Positions 7,838-19,268 of a DNA stretch of 64,000 bases are shown here, in pieces. Source of the DNA: CAWAND01 sp963727915 (GTDB lineage: Bacteria > Chloroflexota > Anaerolineae > Anaerolineales > E44-bin32); contig CAVSID010000002.1 of the NCBI GenBank assembly GCA_963727915.1, forward strand, positions 1 to 64,000, given 5' to 3'. Numbering within the stretch: the stretch's first letter is position 1; each line of letters opens with the position of its first letter. The notes under the pieces are model-generated. The model saw only the letters and a list, made by a program, of their open reading frames with translations. It did not search any database and was not told the origin of the DNA. Position numbers and translations under genes: made by a program.

Positions 7838-9637
7838 TCACATGACCTGCGGTGCTTGCATGACCAACAACTCCAGGCAGTTGGAAAGCGTCTGCCGTGC
7901 CGCCTCCGTGAGCCGCAATCGAAAGGCACGCACATCGGATGGTGCCTGGAGCACCGGACAATGTTGGTAGAAGCTGGTGAAGTCTCGCGCGAGATCGAAG
8001 GCGAAGTTCGCGATCACCAAAGGCTTGTATTCATCGGCGGCCCTGGCCACTTCGGCCGGAAAGCGGGAGAGGCGGTCGAGCAGGCTGACTTCGGTGGGCT
8101 CGAGATCATAGTGAGCTGTGGCCGAGTCGGGCATGCCTTCGGCTCGCCGCAGAATGCTGCTGGCGCGGACGTGCGCATATTGGATGTAGGGCGCTGCCTG
8201 GCCGTCAAAATCGAGGGCCCGTTCCCAGTCGAAGATTATGTCGCGGGTGTTGTCCACCGAAAGCATGCTGTAGGCGAGGGCGCCCAGACCAACTTCGTGT
8301 GCAGCTCGCTCGCGCTCTTGAAGCTCAAGTTCGGGGTTCTTCTCCGTGATGATGTCTCGCACGCGCCGATAGGCCTCTTCGACCACGTCCATAAACAAGA
8401 TCACGTTCCCTTTCCTGGATGACATGGCTCCTTCTGGCAAGGAAACGAAGCCATAGGGAAGATGAAAGCACTTGGGAGCCTGCGGAAAGCCCATGAGTTC
8501 GAGGATCTTGAAGGCCTGCTGGAAATGCAGGCTCTGCCGCACGTCAACGACATATACGGAGCGCTGTACATCGTAGGCTTCAAACTTGATCTTGGCCAGA
8601 GCCAGATCCTTAGTCAGGTAGAGTGTCGTGCCGTCGCTCCTCAGGATCACGGCGGTCCGGAACTTCTCCTTCTTGAGACCGAGCTTTTCGTCGATGCGCA
8701 CGAGGACCGGCCCATCGGGCCGCTCGTCGTCAGCGATGCCCTCTTCGATCAACGCATCGACAATAGCCTTGGCCGGCTCCTCGACCTCACTCTCAAAGAA
8801 GTAGACGTCGATGTGAATGTCCAACAGGGACAAAATGGCATCCAGCTCGTCGAGGCTCCACTGGCGCGTCATCCGCCACAGCTCGCGCACCTCGGGATCG
8901 CCCTGGTCCCATTTGTGATAGATTTCACGAACTTCCGCCTGATAGGCTTCGCGTTGCGCGCCGCCTTCGGGGGTCTCGGCCTCCGTGGCTGCCAGCAGCC
9001 GGTTGGCTTCTGCGTAAACATCCGCCAGCCATTGGCCGCGCTCGAGTACGCTATCTGGCTCCTGGCCGAGATGGAATCGTTGATAGCACCAGAGGCATTG
9101 GATAACGCCGAGACCGAGGTCACCTGGATAGGATGCGCGCACCGTCTCAAAACCGGCAAATCCGAGGATCCTGGCCAGGCTTTCACCCAGGAGTGCGTTG
9201 CGGGCATGGCCAATATGGAATGAGTGATGGGTGTTGGGCTGCGCGAACTCGACCATCACCTTGTCAGGCTGGGGATCGCCCCGGCCGAAATCGGCTCTCT
9301 GCACCAGGATCGTGTCCACCACTGTTTGCGCATAGTAATCCGAGTCGACATATAGATTGAGGTAGCCGCGTACGACTTCGATGCGCTGGAACCCCTCGGG
9401 TGGTGCGAGCGCGGCTGCGAGCTGATCGCCAATCTCGTGGGCACGGGCGGCCACGTTGGCCACCCTGCCGGTGCGAGCTTCTGCCGCAGCCACTTGAAAG
9501 AGGACAGCCGTGCCGTAGCCCCACTCGCTCTTGAAGGGAATTGGATTCCAATCAATCGACTCGGGTGCTGGGAGACCCATTGAACGCAATTGGTCGGAGA
9601 TCGATTGCGAAACTTCGTGCAGTTGTTTGTCAAACAT
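7838..9637 (-). CDS. argS: Arginyl-tRNA synthetase
   Basis: Predicted 599 aa. Class I synthetase features are clear: an N-terminal Add1 domain, HIGH at 141-144 within FAQPNTHHSFHIGHARNALL (split only for reading), a KMSKS-like loop MSSRKGNV, and a C-terminal all-alpha DALR anticodon-binding domain (from about residue 470) ending LLVMQAP. It attaches arginine to tRNA-Arg in the cytoplasm. The frame is intact and of normal length. It has its own TATAAT promoter after the rpsT terminator and is followed at 55 nt by the COG2403-like gene. Confidence 0.96.
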   Translation of the reverse strand: MFDKQLHEVSQSISDQLRSMGLPAPESIDWNPIPFKSEWGYGTAVLFQVAAAEARTGRVANVAARAHEIGDQLAAALAPPEGFQRIEVVRGYLNLYVDSDYYAQTVVDTILVQRADFGRGDPQPDKVMVEFAQPNTHHSFHIGHARNALLGESLARILGFAGFETVRASYPGDLGLGVIQCLWCYQRFHLGQEPDSVLERGQWLADVYAEANRLLAATEAETPEGGAQREAYQAEVREIYHKWDQGDPEVRELWRMTRQWSLDELDAILSLLDIHIDVYFFESEVEEPAKAIVDALIEEGIADDERPDGPVLVRIDEKLGLKKEKFRTAVILRSDGTTLYLTKDLALAKIKFEAYDVQRSVYVVDVRQSLHFQQAFKILELMGFPQAPKCFHLPYGFVSLPEGAMSSRKGNVILFMDVVEEAYRRVRDIITEKNPELELQERERAAHEVGLGALAYSMLSVDNTRDIIFDWERALDFDGQAAPYIQYAHVRASSILRRAEGMPDSATAHYDLEPTEVSLLDRLSRFPAEVARAADEYKPLVIANFAFDLARDFTSFYQHCPVLQAPSDVRAFRLRLTEAARQTLSNCLELLVMQAPQVM

Positions 9638-9659
9638 GGTGGTTTGTCGCGCCCGGCGG

Positions 9660-9665
9660 ATTATA
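9660..9665 (-). promoter_or_regulatory. -10 box (TATAAT) of argS
   Basis: A perfect TATAAT on the minus strand, 22 nt before the argS ATG and just after the rpsT terminator, implies independent transcription of argS. Confidence 0.55.
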
Positions 9666-9685
9666 GCATGTGCCAGCTGGGCAAG

Positions 9686-9719
9686 AAAAAACCACGACGC
9701 ACCGATGGGCGCGCCGTGG
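9686..9719 (-). terminator. Rho-independent terminator of rpsT
   Basis: A 12-bp stem (9692-9703 with 9708-9719, two G-U wobbles) and a 4-nt loop, followed on the minus strand by a run of six T. Confidence 0.85.
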
Positions 9720-9745
9720 CCTGGTTGCGTTCATCCCTGGTCGAG

Positions 9746-10018
9746 CTACTCAGCGGATGGATTGCGGTTAAGGAGCTTCATCAAGCGGCTCTTTCGGCGA
9801 GATGCGTTGTTGCGATGGATGATGCCCTTGGCGGCCGCTCGATCCAGCTCGCTGATGGCTGCCATGACGGCTTCCTTTGCAGCGGCCGAATCGCCCGCCT
9901 GTAGGGCTGTTCGCGCCAGCTTCACCTGTGAGCGGGCACGCGATCGGTACATCTTGTTGTGGGCGCGCAGTTTTTCGTTTTGCCGAATCCGCTTTTTTGC
10001 GGAGCGTGTGTTAGCCAA
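9746..10018 (-). CDS. rpsT: 30S ribosomal protein S20
   Basis: Predicted 90 aa, highly basic, beginning MANTRSAKKRIRQNEKLRAHN and ending with the NNASRRKSRLMKLLN segment. These are diagnostic of bS20, which binds 16S rRNA in the body of the small subunit. Length and frame are normal. An independent terminator follows it and argS has its own promoter, so rpsT is probably monocistronic. Confidence 0.95.
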   Translation of the reverse strand: MANTRSAKKRIRQNEKLRAHNKMYRSRARSQVKLARTALQAGDSAAAKEAVMAAISELDRAAAKGIIHRNNASRRKSRLMKLLNRNPSAE

Positions 10019-10139
10019 GGAACCCTCCAGAAGGCGAGCTTATCAAGCCTGAGAAACAGAGTTCTATTCTAGCCCATGCCCCTTCATCTGTCCAGCCCGA
10101 CGCCCCAAGAGGGCGAAGTCGGTCGGATACGGCGCGGGC

Positions 10140-13100
10140 TCAGGCCCGCCTCGGTGCCAGCCGAGATGCGGCCGGTTGAAGGGGGAGCTCTAGGGTGAAC
10201 ATAGTGCCGCCGCCGTCACGGCCCTCTGCCCAAATACGGCCGCCGTGGGCTTCGACGGCCAGCTTGGCGAAGGCGAGCCCCAATCCAGTTCCGCGCCGTC
10301 GGCCCGCCACACCCGGTACCTGAACGAATGGCTCAAAGATCTGCTCCCGGAGGTCCTCCGGTATGCCTGGGCCCGTGTCCGAGACGGATATCTGGATCCG
10401 GTCGGCTGCGACTTCGAGGCTCACTTCAACCGAGCCGCCTGGGGGCGTGAATTTCAAGGCATTGTCGAGCAGGTTGATCAGGACGCGCCAGAGTTTCTCG
10501 CGGTCGGCCCGAAGCTCCGTCCCGTCAGCATTTGGGGCGTTGAGGGTAAGGAAGACGCTCTCTGCGTTGGCCTCGTTGACGTATGTCGCCACCAGGTCGG
10601 CCAGCAAGTCGCCAATCTCAATCGTTTCAAGAGAGATCGCCAGCTCGCCGGACTCCAACTTGGCGATGTCGAGCAGCGAATTCACAAGCCCCAGCATCTG
10701 GTCGACGCTGCGCCGGGATACGTTCAACGCCTGTGCCGGCGGCCCGCTGCGCCGCTGCTCCTCGGTTAGACTGTCTTCAAGGATCTTGAGTCCGCCAAGA
10801 AGGGTGGTCAGCGGGCTGCGTAAATCGTGGACGATCATCCCGGTGAGCTGCTCTCGGGTCTCGCTCAACTCAATGGCTTCGGAGATATCCCGCAGAACCA
10901 CGAGCCACCCGATGAGGTCGGCGGTCTCATCGACCACAGGCGTGACGGTGCGCTCGATCGTCCGACGGGCTGGGGTCTTTCGCTCCAGGATGGTCGTTTC
11001 CCCGGCCCTGGAAGTGTGCCCTTGGGACGTACGGATGAGCGTCTCGAATTCTTCGGGAAGGTAGCCGAGGCGTTCGGCCAGATCGCCGTCCGGCGCAAGG
11101 ATCATGTGTCCGATCCACTGGTCAAGTGGCAACCCGGTCAACGCTTCGAGCTGACGATTGGCGACCACCACCCGGCCGGCCTTGTCCAGCATGACCATGC
11201 CCTCTTGCGTCGAATTGAGGACTGCCAAGATGTGTTCCTGGCTTTCGCGAATGCGCCGGAACAGCTCGGTGTTCTCAAGGGCGATGGCTGCCTGGCTGGC
11301 GATGGTCTGGGCAGTGCGAATCTGATTGTCGTCGTAGCCGACGGCATCACGATGGTAGACCTCGACCAACCCGTTAGGCTGGCTTCCTATGACCAGAGGA
11401 ATGGCGAGGAGCGACTTCGCATGGCGGACTTCTTCGAGATAGACATCGTCGGCTTCGGCAGTCCCCGAACCCGGCACCAGATGGACCGGGGATGACTCGA
11501 TGACGCATCGGATCAATGCGGGGGAAATCTCTCTCGTGATCCATGCCGGCTCCGGTTTTCGGACCGGGCGTCCGTCTACCACCATTGCCAGGGTTTCCAG
11601 TTCCTGCCGATCTGATGCCCAGCGGAAGAGGCTGGCCCCATCGGCAGAGAGGGCCACTGCCAGGCTGTCGGCAGCCGCCATCGCCACTGAGCTGACATCC
11701 ATGGTGTTGGCGATCTGAACCGATGCCTGGTACAGGAGAGACTGCTCCAGCAAGTTGTCTTCGAGCTGTTGATAGAGAGATGCATTGGTGATGGCCACCG
11801 CAGCGTGGGCTGCCAGCTGGGCCATGAAGCGTTCCTGTTCGGGGCCAAAGGCGTACGGAGCGCGAGCTCTCCACTGATATCAGGCCAATGTTCCTCCCCA
11901 ACGGATGATCGGCGCGCTGAGAACACTCTTGGCTCGGTGTGAATGCCAAGGGACGCCGCTTTGGTCGCCTCCTCCCTGATCCAGGTAAATGATCTTTCCG
12001 CTTGCCAAGTTCTCCATGGATTGGCTGTCGTCAATAACGAGAATAGCCGGCAACGCCTCTCCGCCGTCCATTTCTCCGTAGCCTTGGCTCGCTACAACTT
12101 TGAGCTGGGATTTCTGGGATTCGAAAATCGCCAAGTATCCGGTGTCGGTCCCGGCGGCCACCAGCGAATGGTTCAGGATAGCCTTGAACAGCTCATCTGG
12201 TTCAAGCGTGGACGCCATCTCTCGGCCGATGGCTTCAAGCCTCGATAGTTGATCGACCTGGCGCTGAAGTGCCTGATCCGTGGCGGCGTGGGCCCGGGCA
12301 TTGGCCACGGCCAAGGCCGCCTGGGCGACGAGCGTCTCCAGGAGCTCGAGTTGATCCAATGGGAGATTGGAAGGGGACGGGAAGTACACCGTTGCCAATC
12401 CGATCACACCGGATGGGGTGATGAGCGGGAGATCGGTGAAGGATCCAATTCCATCCTTCTTCAATAGATCGATCAGGCCCGGCTGTAGGTTTGTCTGATC
12501 GATATCGGCCACGTGCACCGGGCGTTTGAGTTGAACTCGCACGCGACCTGGCGGGGTCTGAGAGCGAAAGTGTCCGGCAAGCGTCAATAAGACGATCGCT
12601 CAAGCCTTCGGCGCTGGCCAAGAACATTCGGTCTCGGTCTTCGTCGATGAGGTGAATGGAGGCTTGGTGGCCTCCGCCGGTACGAATGAGCGCTTCACAA
12701 ACCAGCGCCATGGCTTTGTCTGGATCCAGCGTCGAGCTGATGGAAGCCGTGATCTGGTTCAGCGTGGCCAGTGCCCGGGCCCTGCCCTGGGTCTGTTGAT
12801 AGAGCACGGCGTTCTGGATGGCCACGGCGGCCTGGCCGGCAATCGTCTCCAGAATCGCTTGATCATCCTCGGAAAGGGATTGACCGGCCCGAGTATGGAA
12901 GATGGCGAGGCAGCCGATCACCCGGCTCGGGTCGACCAGGGGCACACCCAGCCAGGCTTCGGGTGCGTTGCTAAGCTCGGGCAAGCCCATCTCCCTCAGC
13001 GCCTGAGGGGCATTGCTGGGGATGAGGATCGGTTCGCCCGAGAGGACCACTCGGTCGGTCAGCCGGTCACTCAGGGGCCTCGAAACCCACTGCTGTTGAC

Positions 13101-14014
13101 TTCCGCCCTTGACCGCCAGCGGATAAGTAAGCGTCTTGCGCCTCGGGCTGGTACAACGCCACGTAGAAGTTGTCAACATGCAGCAGAGATTCGACCTGGG
13201 CGTAGATAGCCGAGAGAAGCTGCTCCAGGTCAAGGCTGACAGGCAGCACCTGGCTTACCTGTCCCAAGCTCGAAAGTTGCTGCACTTTGCGCTTGAGGGT
13301 GCGTTCGCTAAGAGTCATGCCGCGGATGAGCGGTGCAACCACCGCCATGCCGCCGCCGAATACGAGCAGGGCGGGTTCGCCCAGCGCGGTGTAGGCCACG
13401 GCCGTAAAGATGGCATACGGGATGGGGAGTCCTGCGACGAGGACGATCAGTGTGGCAAGCTCGGTGCGATCAAGGCGGCGCGTCTTGGTCAGGGCCTGAG
13501 TCGATCCAAAACAGGATCAGGAATGCGCTCATGAACGACGCGCTCAGCGCCAGCGCCGTGCCCGTGTCGATCGGATCGCCCCCGGTTGTCAGGCGGCTTC
13601 CTCCGACTGCCTGGTAGGCGGCCAGTCCGGCGGCAAGGCTGATGACCTGTTGGCTGGAAGTAGTCACCCAAGCTCGAATGCGCGCACCGGGGGGATTCCC
13701 CCGTCCTGGCCGACGGATCCCAATAGCCGCGCGCCAGGTATCCAACGCCAAGACCGGCCACCAACGTCAGAAGGGCAGGAAGACGGGCCGAGAATAAGAC
13801 CCATCACGATGCTTACGGTATGTGACAGGTCAATCTCGGCTTGACCGACCGGGACAGGTGAGTTGGCCAGCACGGCGATCAGCGCGAAACCAATGATGAC
13901 CGCCGTCCAGTCGAAAGGCATGGGTACCCGGCCGAAGGCCGCGAAGAGCCCAATGGCGGCAAGGCTGCCTGTTCCCAGGATCCACCACAGGTGAGGTCTC
14001 AGCTGCTCATACAT
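10140..14014 (-). pseudogene. Multi-GAF sensor histidine kinase, frame-interrupted
   Basis: Reading minus-strand frames in order gives one kinase of about 1280 aa: an N-terminal membrane region starting MYEQLRPHLWWI (14014), several hydrophobic helices to about 13340, then GAF domains (about 13230-12600, 12590-11880, 11825-11270). A PAS-like domain (about 11260-10860) is followed by HisKA with MIVHDLRSPLTTLLGG (catalytic His) and HATPase_c with NLLDNALKF, DTGPGIPE and GTGLGLAFAK. At least five frameshifts (near 13790, 13690, 13485, 13120, 12590 and 11880) break the frame; the last 561 aa are intact. The catalytic parts are well conserved, so sequencing error is likelier than decay. No response regulator is adjacent. 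The upstream neighbour is the TPR protein gene. Confidence 0.75.
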
Positions 14015-14068
14015 GGGGATGCCGTTCTATCTGCCTGCCAACCTCGAAGCGAGGGTCCACCGCTCCGC

Positions 14069-15886
14069 TCAAGGGGTAGGCGAGGGCGTGGCAGAGGCGC
14101 CCGGGATCGGCGAGGCGGCATTGGTGGAACTGGGCGCGGGGGACTCCCCGTTTAGAATTGCCATATGCGTCTCAGCTATGGCACGGAGATCATCCGAGAT
14201 GCCCGGCGTGTCCAGAATCCAGCCCCAGTTCCGCTTGGCCTCATCGATCAGGGGTGGGTTGGTTGCCTCATAAACCTGGGCCCTCAGCGCATAGCCCTAG
14301 CGCCTTCTTGGTGTTGTCAGGCGTGAAGGCGATGGCCGGATTGGCGATCTTGAGCGAATCGACATAGCGGTTGAGGAAGAAATAGGCCCGGGCCAGGTTG
14401 TAGTCGAGGCGGAAGGTCTCCGAGCCGTACTGACGGGCCTTCAACAAGTCTGCCAGGGCATCCTGGTACAGGCCGAGGTCGATCTCGGCCTGGCCCCGGG
14501 CGACAAAGCCGACGGCGTACTTGTCGTTGATCTCCAGTGCCCGAGTGGCGGAGGCAAGCGCCGAGTTCCTGTCCCCCGTGCCGTATTCGGCCAAGGAAAG
14601 GTAGCCCCATCCTTCCGGGTCGTCCGGGCGGAGCACGGAATAGGTCTTCAAGGGCCAAAGCGCATTGCTGTAGTCGTCCAGAGCCACCGAGGCTTTACCG
14701 ATGGCCAGGTAGCCCGACAGATTGGTGGGATCGGCTGCGCTCCCTACAATGGCGTTCTTAAGCGCGTCTTCGTACTCGTTGCGGTTGAACTGGGCTTGAC
14801 TGAGGAGAATGGAGATCCGCGGCGTCCGAACGCCGTTGGCGACAGCCTCCTGCAGGATCTCTTCCATCGTCTTCCACAGACGCAAGGAGGAGAAGAAGGT
14901 CGCCTCCTCGATGTAGGGATCGATCAGCGAAGGGTCCTTCTCGATCGCGCTGTCGAAGTCCGGAGGCAGATCGCCGGCCTTGATCTCAACATTGGACCGC
15001 CGGAGCAGATCCAGCCTCGCTCGCCCTCTTCCCAAGTAGGCCGGGGCGTAGTTCGGATCCAGCAGTATGGCGGAGTTGTAGACCGTCGTCGACTGACCGG
15101 GCTGGCCGTTCAGCCTGAGGGCCTCGGCCTTGAAGTAGTAGGGATCAGGAAGCTTGGAGTCCAGAGTGATGACCTGGTCCATGAAGTCGATGGCATCCTG
15201 GTAGCGACCCGCCGTAAGTGCTGCCAGCCCGGAGGCGTAGGCTTCGTAGTTGGGCCGGGGCGTGATGCCGATCATTGGGGTGGCTGTGGGTGTGGCTTCG
15301 ACCAGGAATTCGATGGGCGTGCCGGCCAACTCGGACGGAACGGGGGTGCGGTAGATGCGCGTCTCGACCGGTACGGGCGTCAACGTTGCCGTGGGCTCAA
15401 GCGGCGTTGCGGTTGAGGTGGCGGTCAGCGGGGGAAGCGTTGGGGCCAAAATGGGAGAACTGGGGCGGAAACGATAGGTCAGGGCGAATCCGACGACGGC
15501 CATCAATCCCAGCAGGGCAACGACACCCGTGCCCACCGTCCGCCAATGGATGTTCACGCTCGGACGGGAAGGCGCCCGCGGCGCGGCCACGGCCTGACTG
15601 CGGGGGATCCTCATCGATCGATCGGGGCTGGGCGCGGGGCGAGCACCCAGCACTACCAGCCCTCGAATGGCCGCCCGATTAGTCGGGTCTATGTTAAGGG
15701 CCGACTTCGAGGCAGTAGATTCGCTCCCGAGTGCGTATCGACCACGGCGCTCATCCAAATCCAGTACTCGGCGTTGGCCGAGTTGGAACGGAGCAGCCGG
15801 GATAGAAGGTCCCTTGCCCGAGAACGATCTCCCGTTCGAGCAGCCCCGATCGCCTCTGTGAGCATGGATTGGGTCGGATTGACCAC
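14069..15886 (-). CDS. TPR-repeat membrane protein (two frameshifts)
   Basis: The N-terminus (from ATG at 15886) is MVNPTQSMLTEAIGAARTGD, a cytoplasmic TPR-like helical pair. The frame then shifts near 15720 into the main frame with DPTNRAAIRGLVVLGA. A single TM helix (VVALLGLMAVVGFALTY) follows, then a Thr/Pro stalk and about eight TPR units (for example YEAYASGLAALTAGRYQDAI), probably outside the membrane. Near 14290 the frame shifts again; the restored tail runs YEATNPPLIDEAKRNWGWIL to a TPSPTP end at 14069. It likely scaffolds protein contacts, but the function is unknown. It is divergent from the LysM lipoprotein gene and precedes the histidine kinase. Confidence 0.72.
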
Positions 15887-15958
15887 CTTAAAGTCCCTCT
15901 CCGATTCCTTGGGTGTCTACTATAGCGCCTATCAGATACGGACGCTATCCTACCTTGG

Positions 15959-15964
15959 TATAAT
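15959..15964 (+). promoter_or_regulatory. -10 box (TATAAT) of the LysM lipoprotein gene
   Basis: A perfect TATAAT ends 8 nt before the GTG start at 15973, another likely leaderless arrangement. Confidence 0.5.
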
Positions 15965-15972
15965 CAGCCGCC

Positions 15973-16971
15973 GTGTCCCGCTCGCGCTGTCTATGCCTCT
16001 TGGCACAAGCCGTATGCCTGCTTCTGGCCGGTTGTTCTGGGGAGAACGTCCAGGCATCACCAGAAGCCACCGCCAGCCTTGCGGCTTTCTCGTCGGCCAC
16101 GCCGACCCGTACACCCACCCCATGGGTCGCCACGCCAGTAGAAACGGTGGAACTCGAGCCGTCTCCCACACCGTTTGTGCATGTTGTCACAAAAGGGGAA
16201 ACTCTGCTGGCAATCGCCATCAAGTATGGGGTGGAGCTGGATCAGCTGCTGGCGGCCAATCCCAACGTCGATCCTCATTTCCTGTCCGTTGGACAGAGCC
16301 TGCGCATTCCGGGCCCCAACGGTGAGCCCGTGCAGAGCCTGCTGCCTACATCCACGCCCATGCCGCTCGCCTTGTCGTCTACGCGCTGCTACCCGACGCC
16401 TTCTCAGAAGATCATCTGTCTGGTGACGGTGAGCAATCCAAGCGATTTCGCGGTGGAGGCGGTGACGGGCCAGATTACCCTGCTCACATCGGCCGCAGGC
16501 AGCGTGGACAGCCATCTCGCCTATGCTCCCTTGAACCTGTTGCCCCCCGGAGGCGAGCTGCCGCTGACCACGACTTTCGATCTGCCGGAAGATCACCTTG
16601 CGGGCGCCCGCACCGAGATCAGGAGTGCTGTTGAGGCTCAGACCCCGTCGGACCGCTATCTGCATGTCGATGTGGGCGAGCCTGATGAGAGCTTCTCGGA
16701 TTCTCGGCGACAGGCCAGGATCGAAGGCGTCCTGACCGTTTCCGCAACCCCCGATTCGGGCGATTGGCGGGAAGGGCTCCTGGCGATCGCCTACGACCAT
16801 TCCGGGGCCATTGTCGGCTTCGCCAAGTGGGAGTCGGGCGAGGCTGCGATTCACAATGAACATCTGACCTTCTCGCTGGATGTCTATAGCTTGGGCCCGT
16901 CCATTGACCACATCGATTATGTGGCCGAAGCCCGCCTTCTCGTTCCCATCTCAGAAACGCCAGCCCCATGA
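15973..16971 (+). CDS. LysM-domain lipoprotein
   Basis: Predicted 332 aa from GTG 15973. A lipoprotein signal peptide with lipobox LLLAGC is followed by a short Thr/Pro linker. A LysM domain follows (HVVTKGETLLAIAIKYGV to VGQSLRIPG, about residues 68-115), expected to bind peptidoglycan glycan chains. The C-terminal 190 aa form a beta-rich region with no recognised domain. It is probably anchored to the outer face of the membrane and contacts the cell wall. It is transcribed divergently from the TPR protein gene. Confidence 0.82.
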   Translation: MSRSRCLCLLAQAVCLLLAGCSGENVQASPEATASLAAFSSATPTRTPTPWVATPVETVELEPSPTPFVHVVTKGETLLAIAIKYGVELDQLLAANPNVDPHFLSVGQSLRIPGPNGEPVQSLLPTSTPMPLALSSTRCYPTPSQKIICLVTVSNPSDFAVEAVTGQITLLTSAAGSVDSHLAYAPLNLLPPGGELPLTTTFDLPEDHLAGARTEIRSAVEAQTPSDRYLHVDVGEPDESFSDSRRQARIEGVLTVSATPDSGDWREGLLAIAYDHSGAIVGFAKWESGEAAIHNEHLTFSLDVYSLGPSIDHIDYVAEARLLVPISETPAP

Positions 16972-17115
16972 TCGGCGGCGGATGACAAACAGCCTCGGCG
17001 ATCACGATGACCCACGCGATAACGTGCACGGACCGTGCCTGAAGGGCCGATTGGGGCCAACCCCCGGGTCCAGGACAAGAGTCGATCATCCAATAGTCGA
17101 AATCTCTTCTTAGGT

Positions 17116-17121
17116 TAGAAT
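17116..17121 (+). promoter_or_regulatory. -10-like box (TAGAAT) before the GNAT-like gene
   Basis: TAGAAT ends 10 nt before the ATG at 17132, with no Shine-Dalgarno sequence in the gap. It fits the leaderless pattern seen at other genes here. Confidence 0.35.
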
Positions 17122-17131
17122 CCACGTCGTC

Positions 17132-17872
17132 ATGACACACATTGCCAGCCTCGATCTCGAAGAACGCCAACGTTTGCGTGTGCTGCTGGATGAGCAATCA
17201 GCGGGCGATGCAGCCGCCGAGTACTACGCCTTGCACCACCCAAGTGACAAGACGAGGATCTACACCGTCGGCAGCAACCAAGGACAGCCCAACGGGTTCA
17301 TCGTCGTCGCCCGGACCGGACTTGACCTATTCCGGCCCCTTTTGGTTCCGTTTGTCGGCCAATCCGAGGCGCTGGATGCTTTGCTGGCCCAGGTCGTTCC
17401 CGAGATCGGAGCTGGAATCCTGCGGCTCCCAGCCCCGCAGCTTCCGTGGCTCGAGGGTGTGGTCGCCGTGGAAGAGTGCACGAAGTTCGAAATTCTACGC
17501 TTGGCCCCGGACCAGTTCGAGCCGACGCTGAACGTATTGGTCGTCGAATCGCCGACACCGGACGGCAATCCCCGCTATGAGGTCCGGACAGCCGATGGTG
17601 AGTTTGCGGCGGCTGGCTTGAACTGGATGGGAGCACGCTTCGCCGAGATCTACATGCAATCCTCCGACGGAGCCCGGCGCAGGCGCCTGACCCGTTCGGT
17701 GATGTCCGCCATGCTTGGCAGGCTGATGGGTCAACAGCGCCATCCACTGTACCTGGTGCGCGAGGCTGACCCTGTGGCCCGGACCGAGGCATTTCAGCTG
17801 GGGTTCCGGCCGACCGGACTTTCGGTGGTGGTGGCGGAAATCCACGCTCTGGACAACTCGCCGCTTGGCTAG
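17132..17872 (+). CDS. GNAT-fold-like protein, unknown function
   Basis: Predicted 246 aa. The second half (from about residue 150) has the layout of a GNAT acetyltransferase end: a strand, a basic loop-helix ARRRRLTRSVMSAMLG, then HPLYLVREADPVARTEAFQLGFRP, like the conserved L-V-R-..-A-..-LGF tail. The first half may be a diverged second GNAT lobe. A canonical acetyl-CoA loop (Q/RxxGxG/A) is not clear, so catalysis is uncertain. It lies 9 nt before the GH1 gene and may be co-transcribed with it. Confidence 0.5.
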   Translation: MTHIASLDLEERQRLRVLLDEQSAGDAAAEYYALHHPSDKTRIYTVGSNQGQPNGFIVVARTGLDLFRPLLVPFVGQSEALDALLAQVVPEIGAGILRLPAPQLPWLEGVVAVEECTKFEILRLAPDQFEPTLNVLVVESPTPDGNPRYEVRTADGEFAAAGLNWMGARFAEIYMQSSDGARRRRLTRSVMSAMLGRLMGQQRHPLYLVREADPVARTEAFQLGFRPTGLSVVVAEIHALDNSPLG

Positions 17873-17881
17873 GGAGGTCGT

Positions 17882-19255
17882 TTGATCCAAGCTACGCATC
17901 ACTTTCCCAAGGATTTCCTGTGGGGGACGGCGACGTCCGCTCACCAGGTCGAAGGGGGACAACCAGGCCAACGACTGGTGGGCGTGGGAAGCCGAGGCGG
18001 GCCGGATCAAGGAAGGGCATCGGTCAGGCAACGCCTGCGAATGGTGGGAACGGACGCTGGCAAGAGGATCTGGACCGGGCGGCGGAGGGTGGCCAAAATG
18101 CCCACCGGCTGTCGGTGGAATGGAGCCGGATCGAGCCCGAGCCGGGGAAATGGGACAGCGTCCGCGCTGGATCACTACGAGCAGATCATCCAGGGTGCCT
18201 TGGATCGCGGCATCTGATGCCGATGGTTACCCTGCACCATTTCACCAATCCGGCGTGGTTTCTTGAACAGGGGGGTTGGACCGAATCAGGTTCGATTGCG
18301 CAGTTCGAACAGTTCGCAGCCAAGGTTGCCGAGTCGCCTCCAGGACCGGGTGGGGTTGTGGGTCACGATCAACGAGCCAAATGTGTACGCCTACAGTGCA
18401 TACTCATCGGGTGTGTTTCCCCCAGGTGAGCGAGATCTGCAGATGGCCATTCGGGTGATGGCCAATATGACCCGCGCCCACGCCGCCGCCTACCGGGCCA
18501 TCCACACCATTCAGTCCGAGGCCCTGGTCGGCATCGCCCACCACTTTCGCGGGATGCGGCCGGCGCGTGCCTACAACCCCCTTGATCGGATGGTGGCGGG
18601 CCTAAGGTCCAGGGCCTTCAACGATGCCATTCCTCGGGCACTCCGGGACGGCGACTTCCGACTCCTGTGGCACAGAGAACGGATCCCGGAAGCCAAGGGA
18701 TCCCAGGATTTTGTCGGTTTGAACTACTACACCGAGGAGCGGGTAGCGTTCTCCCCGAGCCACTCCGTCGGAGTTGTTCGGTCTAGGGCAGCTTCTCCCC
18801 ACAGGCCGATCTCAGTCCGACCGGCTTCATCGCCAACGAGCCGCAAGGGTTTCTGGCGGGCGCTGACATGGGCCCATGCCTTCAGGCTCCCGATCTATGT
18901 GACCGAAAATGGTGCTGAAGACCCGTACGGAGGATTCCGGCCACGCTATCTGGCCGGTCACGTCCGGCAGCTCTGGCGGGCGACCAACCTAGCTGGCAGG
19001 TCGGCGGCTATTTCCACTGGAGCCTGGTTGACAACTTCGAGTGGGAACGGGGTTGGACCCAGCGATGGGGGTTGTGGGCACTGGACCCCGAGACGCCAGG
19101 CTCGCACCAAGCGTCCCAGCGCCGATTTCTATGCGGAGATCTGTCGCGAGAACGGGCTATCGACCGACATGGTCGCCCGTTACGCTCCTGAAGCGCTGTC
19201 CAAGCTGTTCCCTGTCGACGATCCCGGGCAGCTGGCGGCAGGCGCCAGTTTCTAG
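17882..19255 (+). pseudogene. GH1 beta-glucosidase, multiply frame-interrupted
   Basis: A TTG start at 17882 behind GGGAGGTC gives HFPKDFLWGTATSAHQVEG, the GH1 N-terminal signature. Pieces in other frames give NDWWAWEAEAGRIKEGH, TINEPNVYAYSAYSSG (acid/base Glu in NEP), FVGLNYYTEE, IYVTENGAED (nucleophile Glu in TENG) and GYFHWSLVDNFEWERGW. The total is 1374 nt, or 457 codons, the usual GH1 length, so nothing large is missing. I count about seven frameshifts (near 17955, 18060, 18170, 18330, 18790, 18985 and 19090). All catalytic motifs are preserved, so consensus error is the likelier cause. If intact it would hydrolyse beta-linked glucosides or galactosides in the cytoplasm. Confidence 0.8.
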
Positions 19256-19268
19256 CCCGGGCAGGCGA

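Noticed and set aside
6376..7845. Long plus-strand open frame (489 codons) opposite the COG2403-like gene
   Set aside because: It is the antisense shadow of a well-conserved gene in GC-rich DNA and shows no domain.
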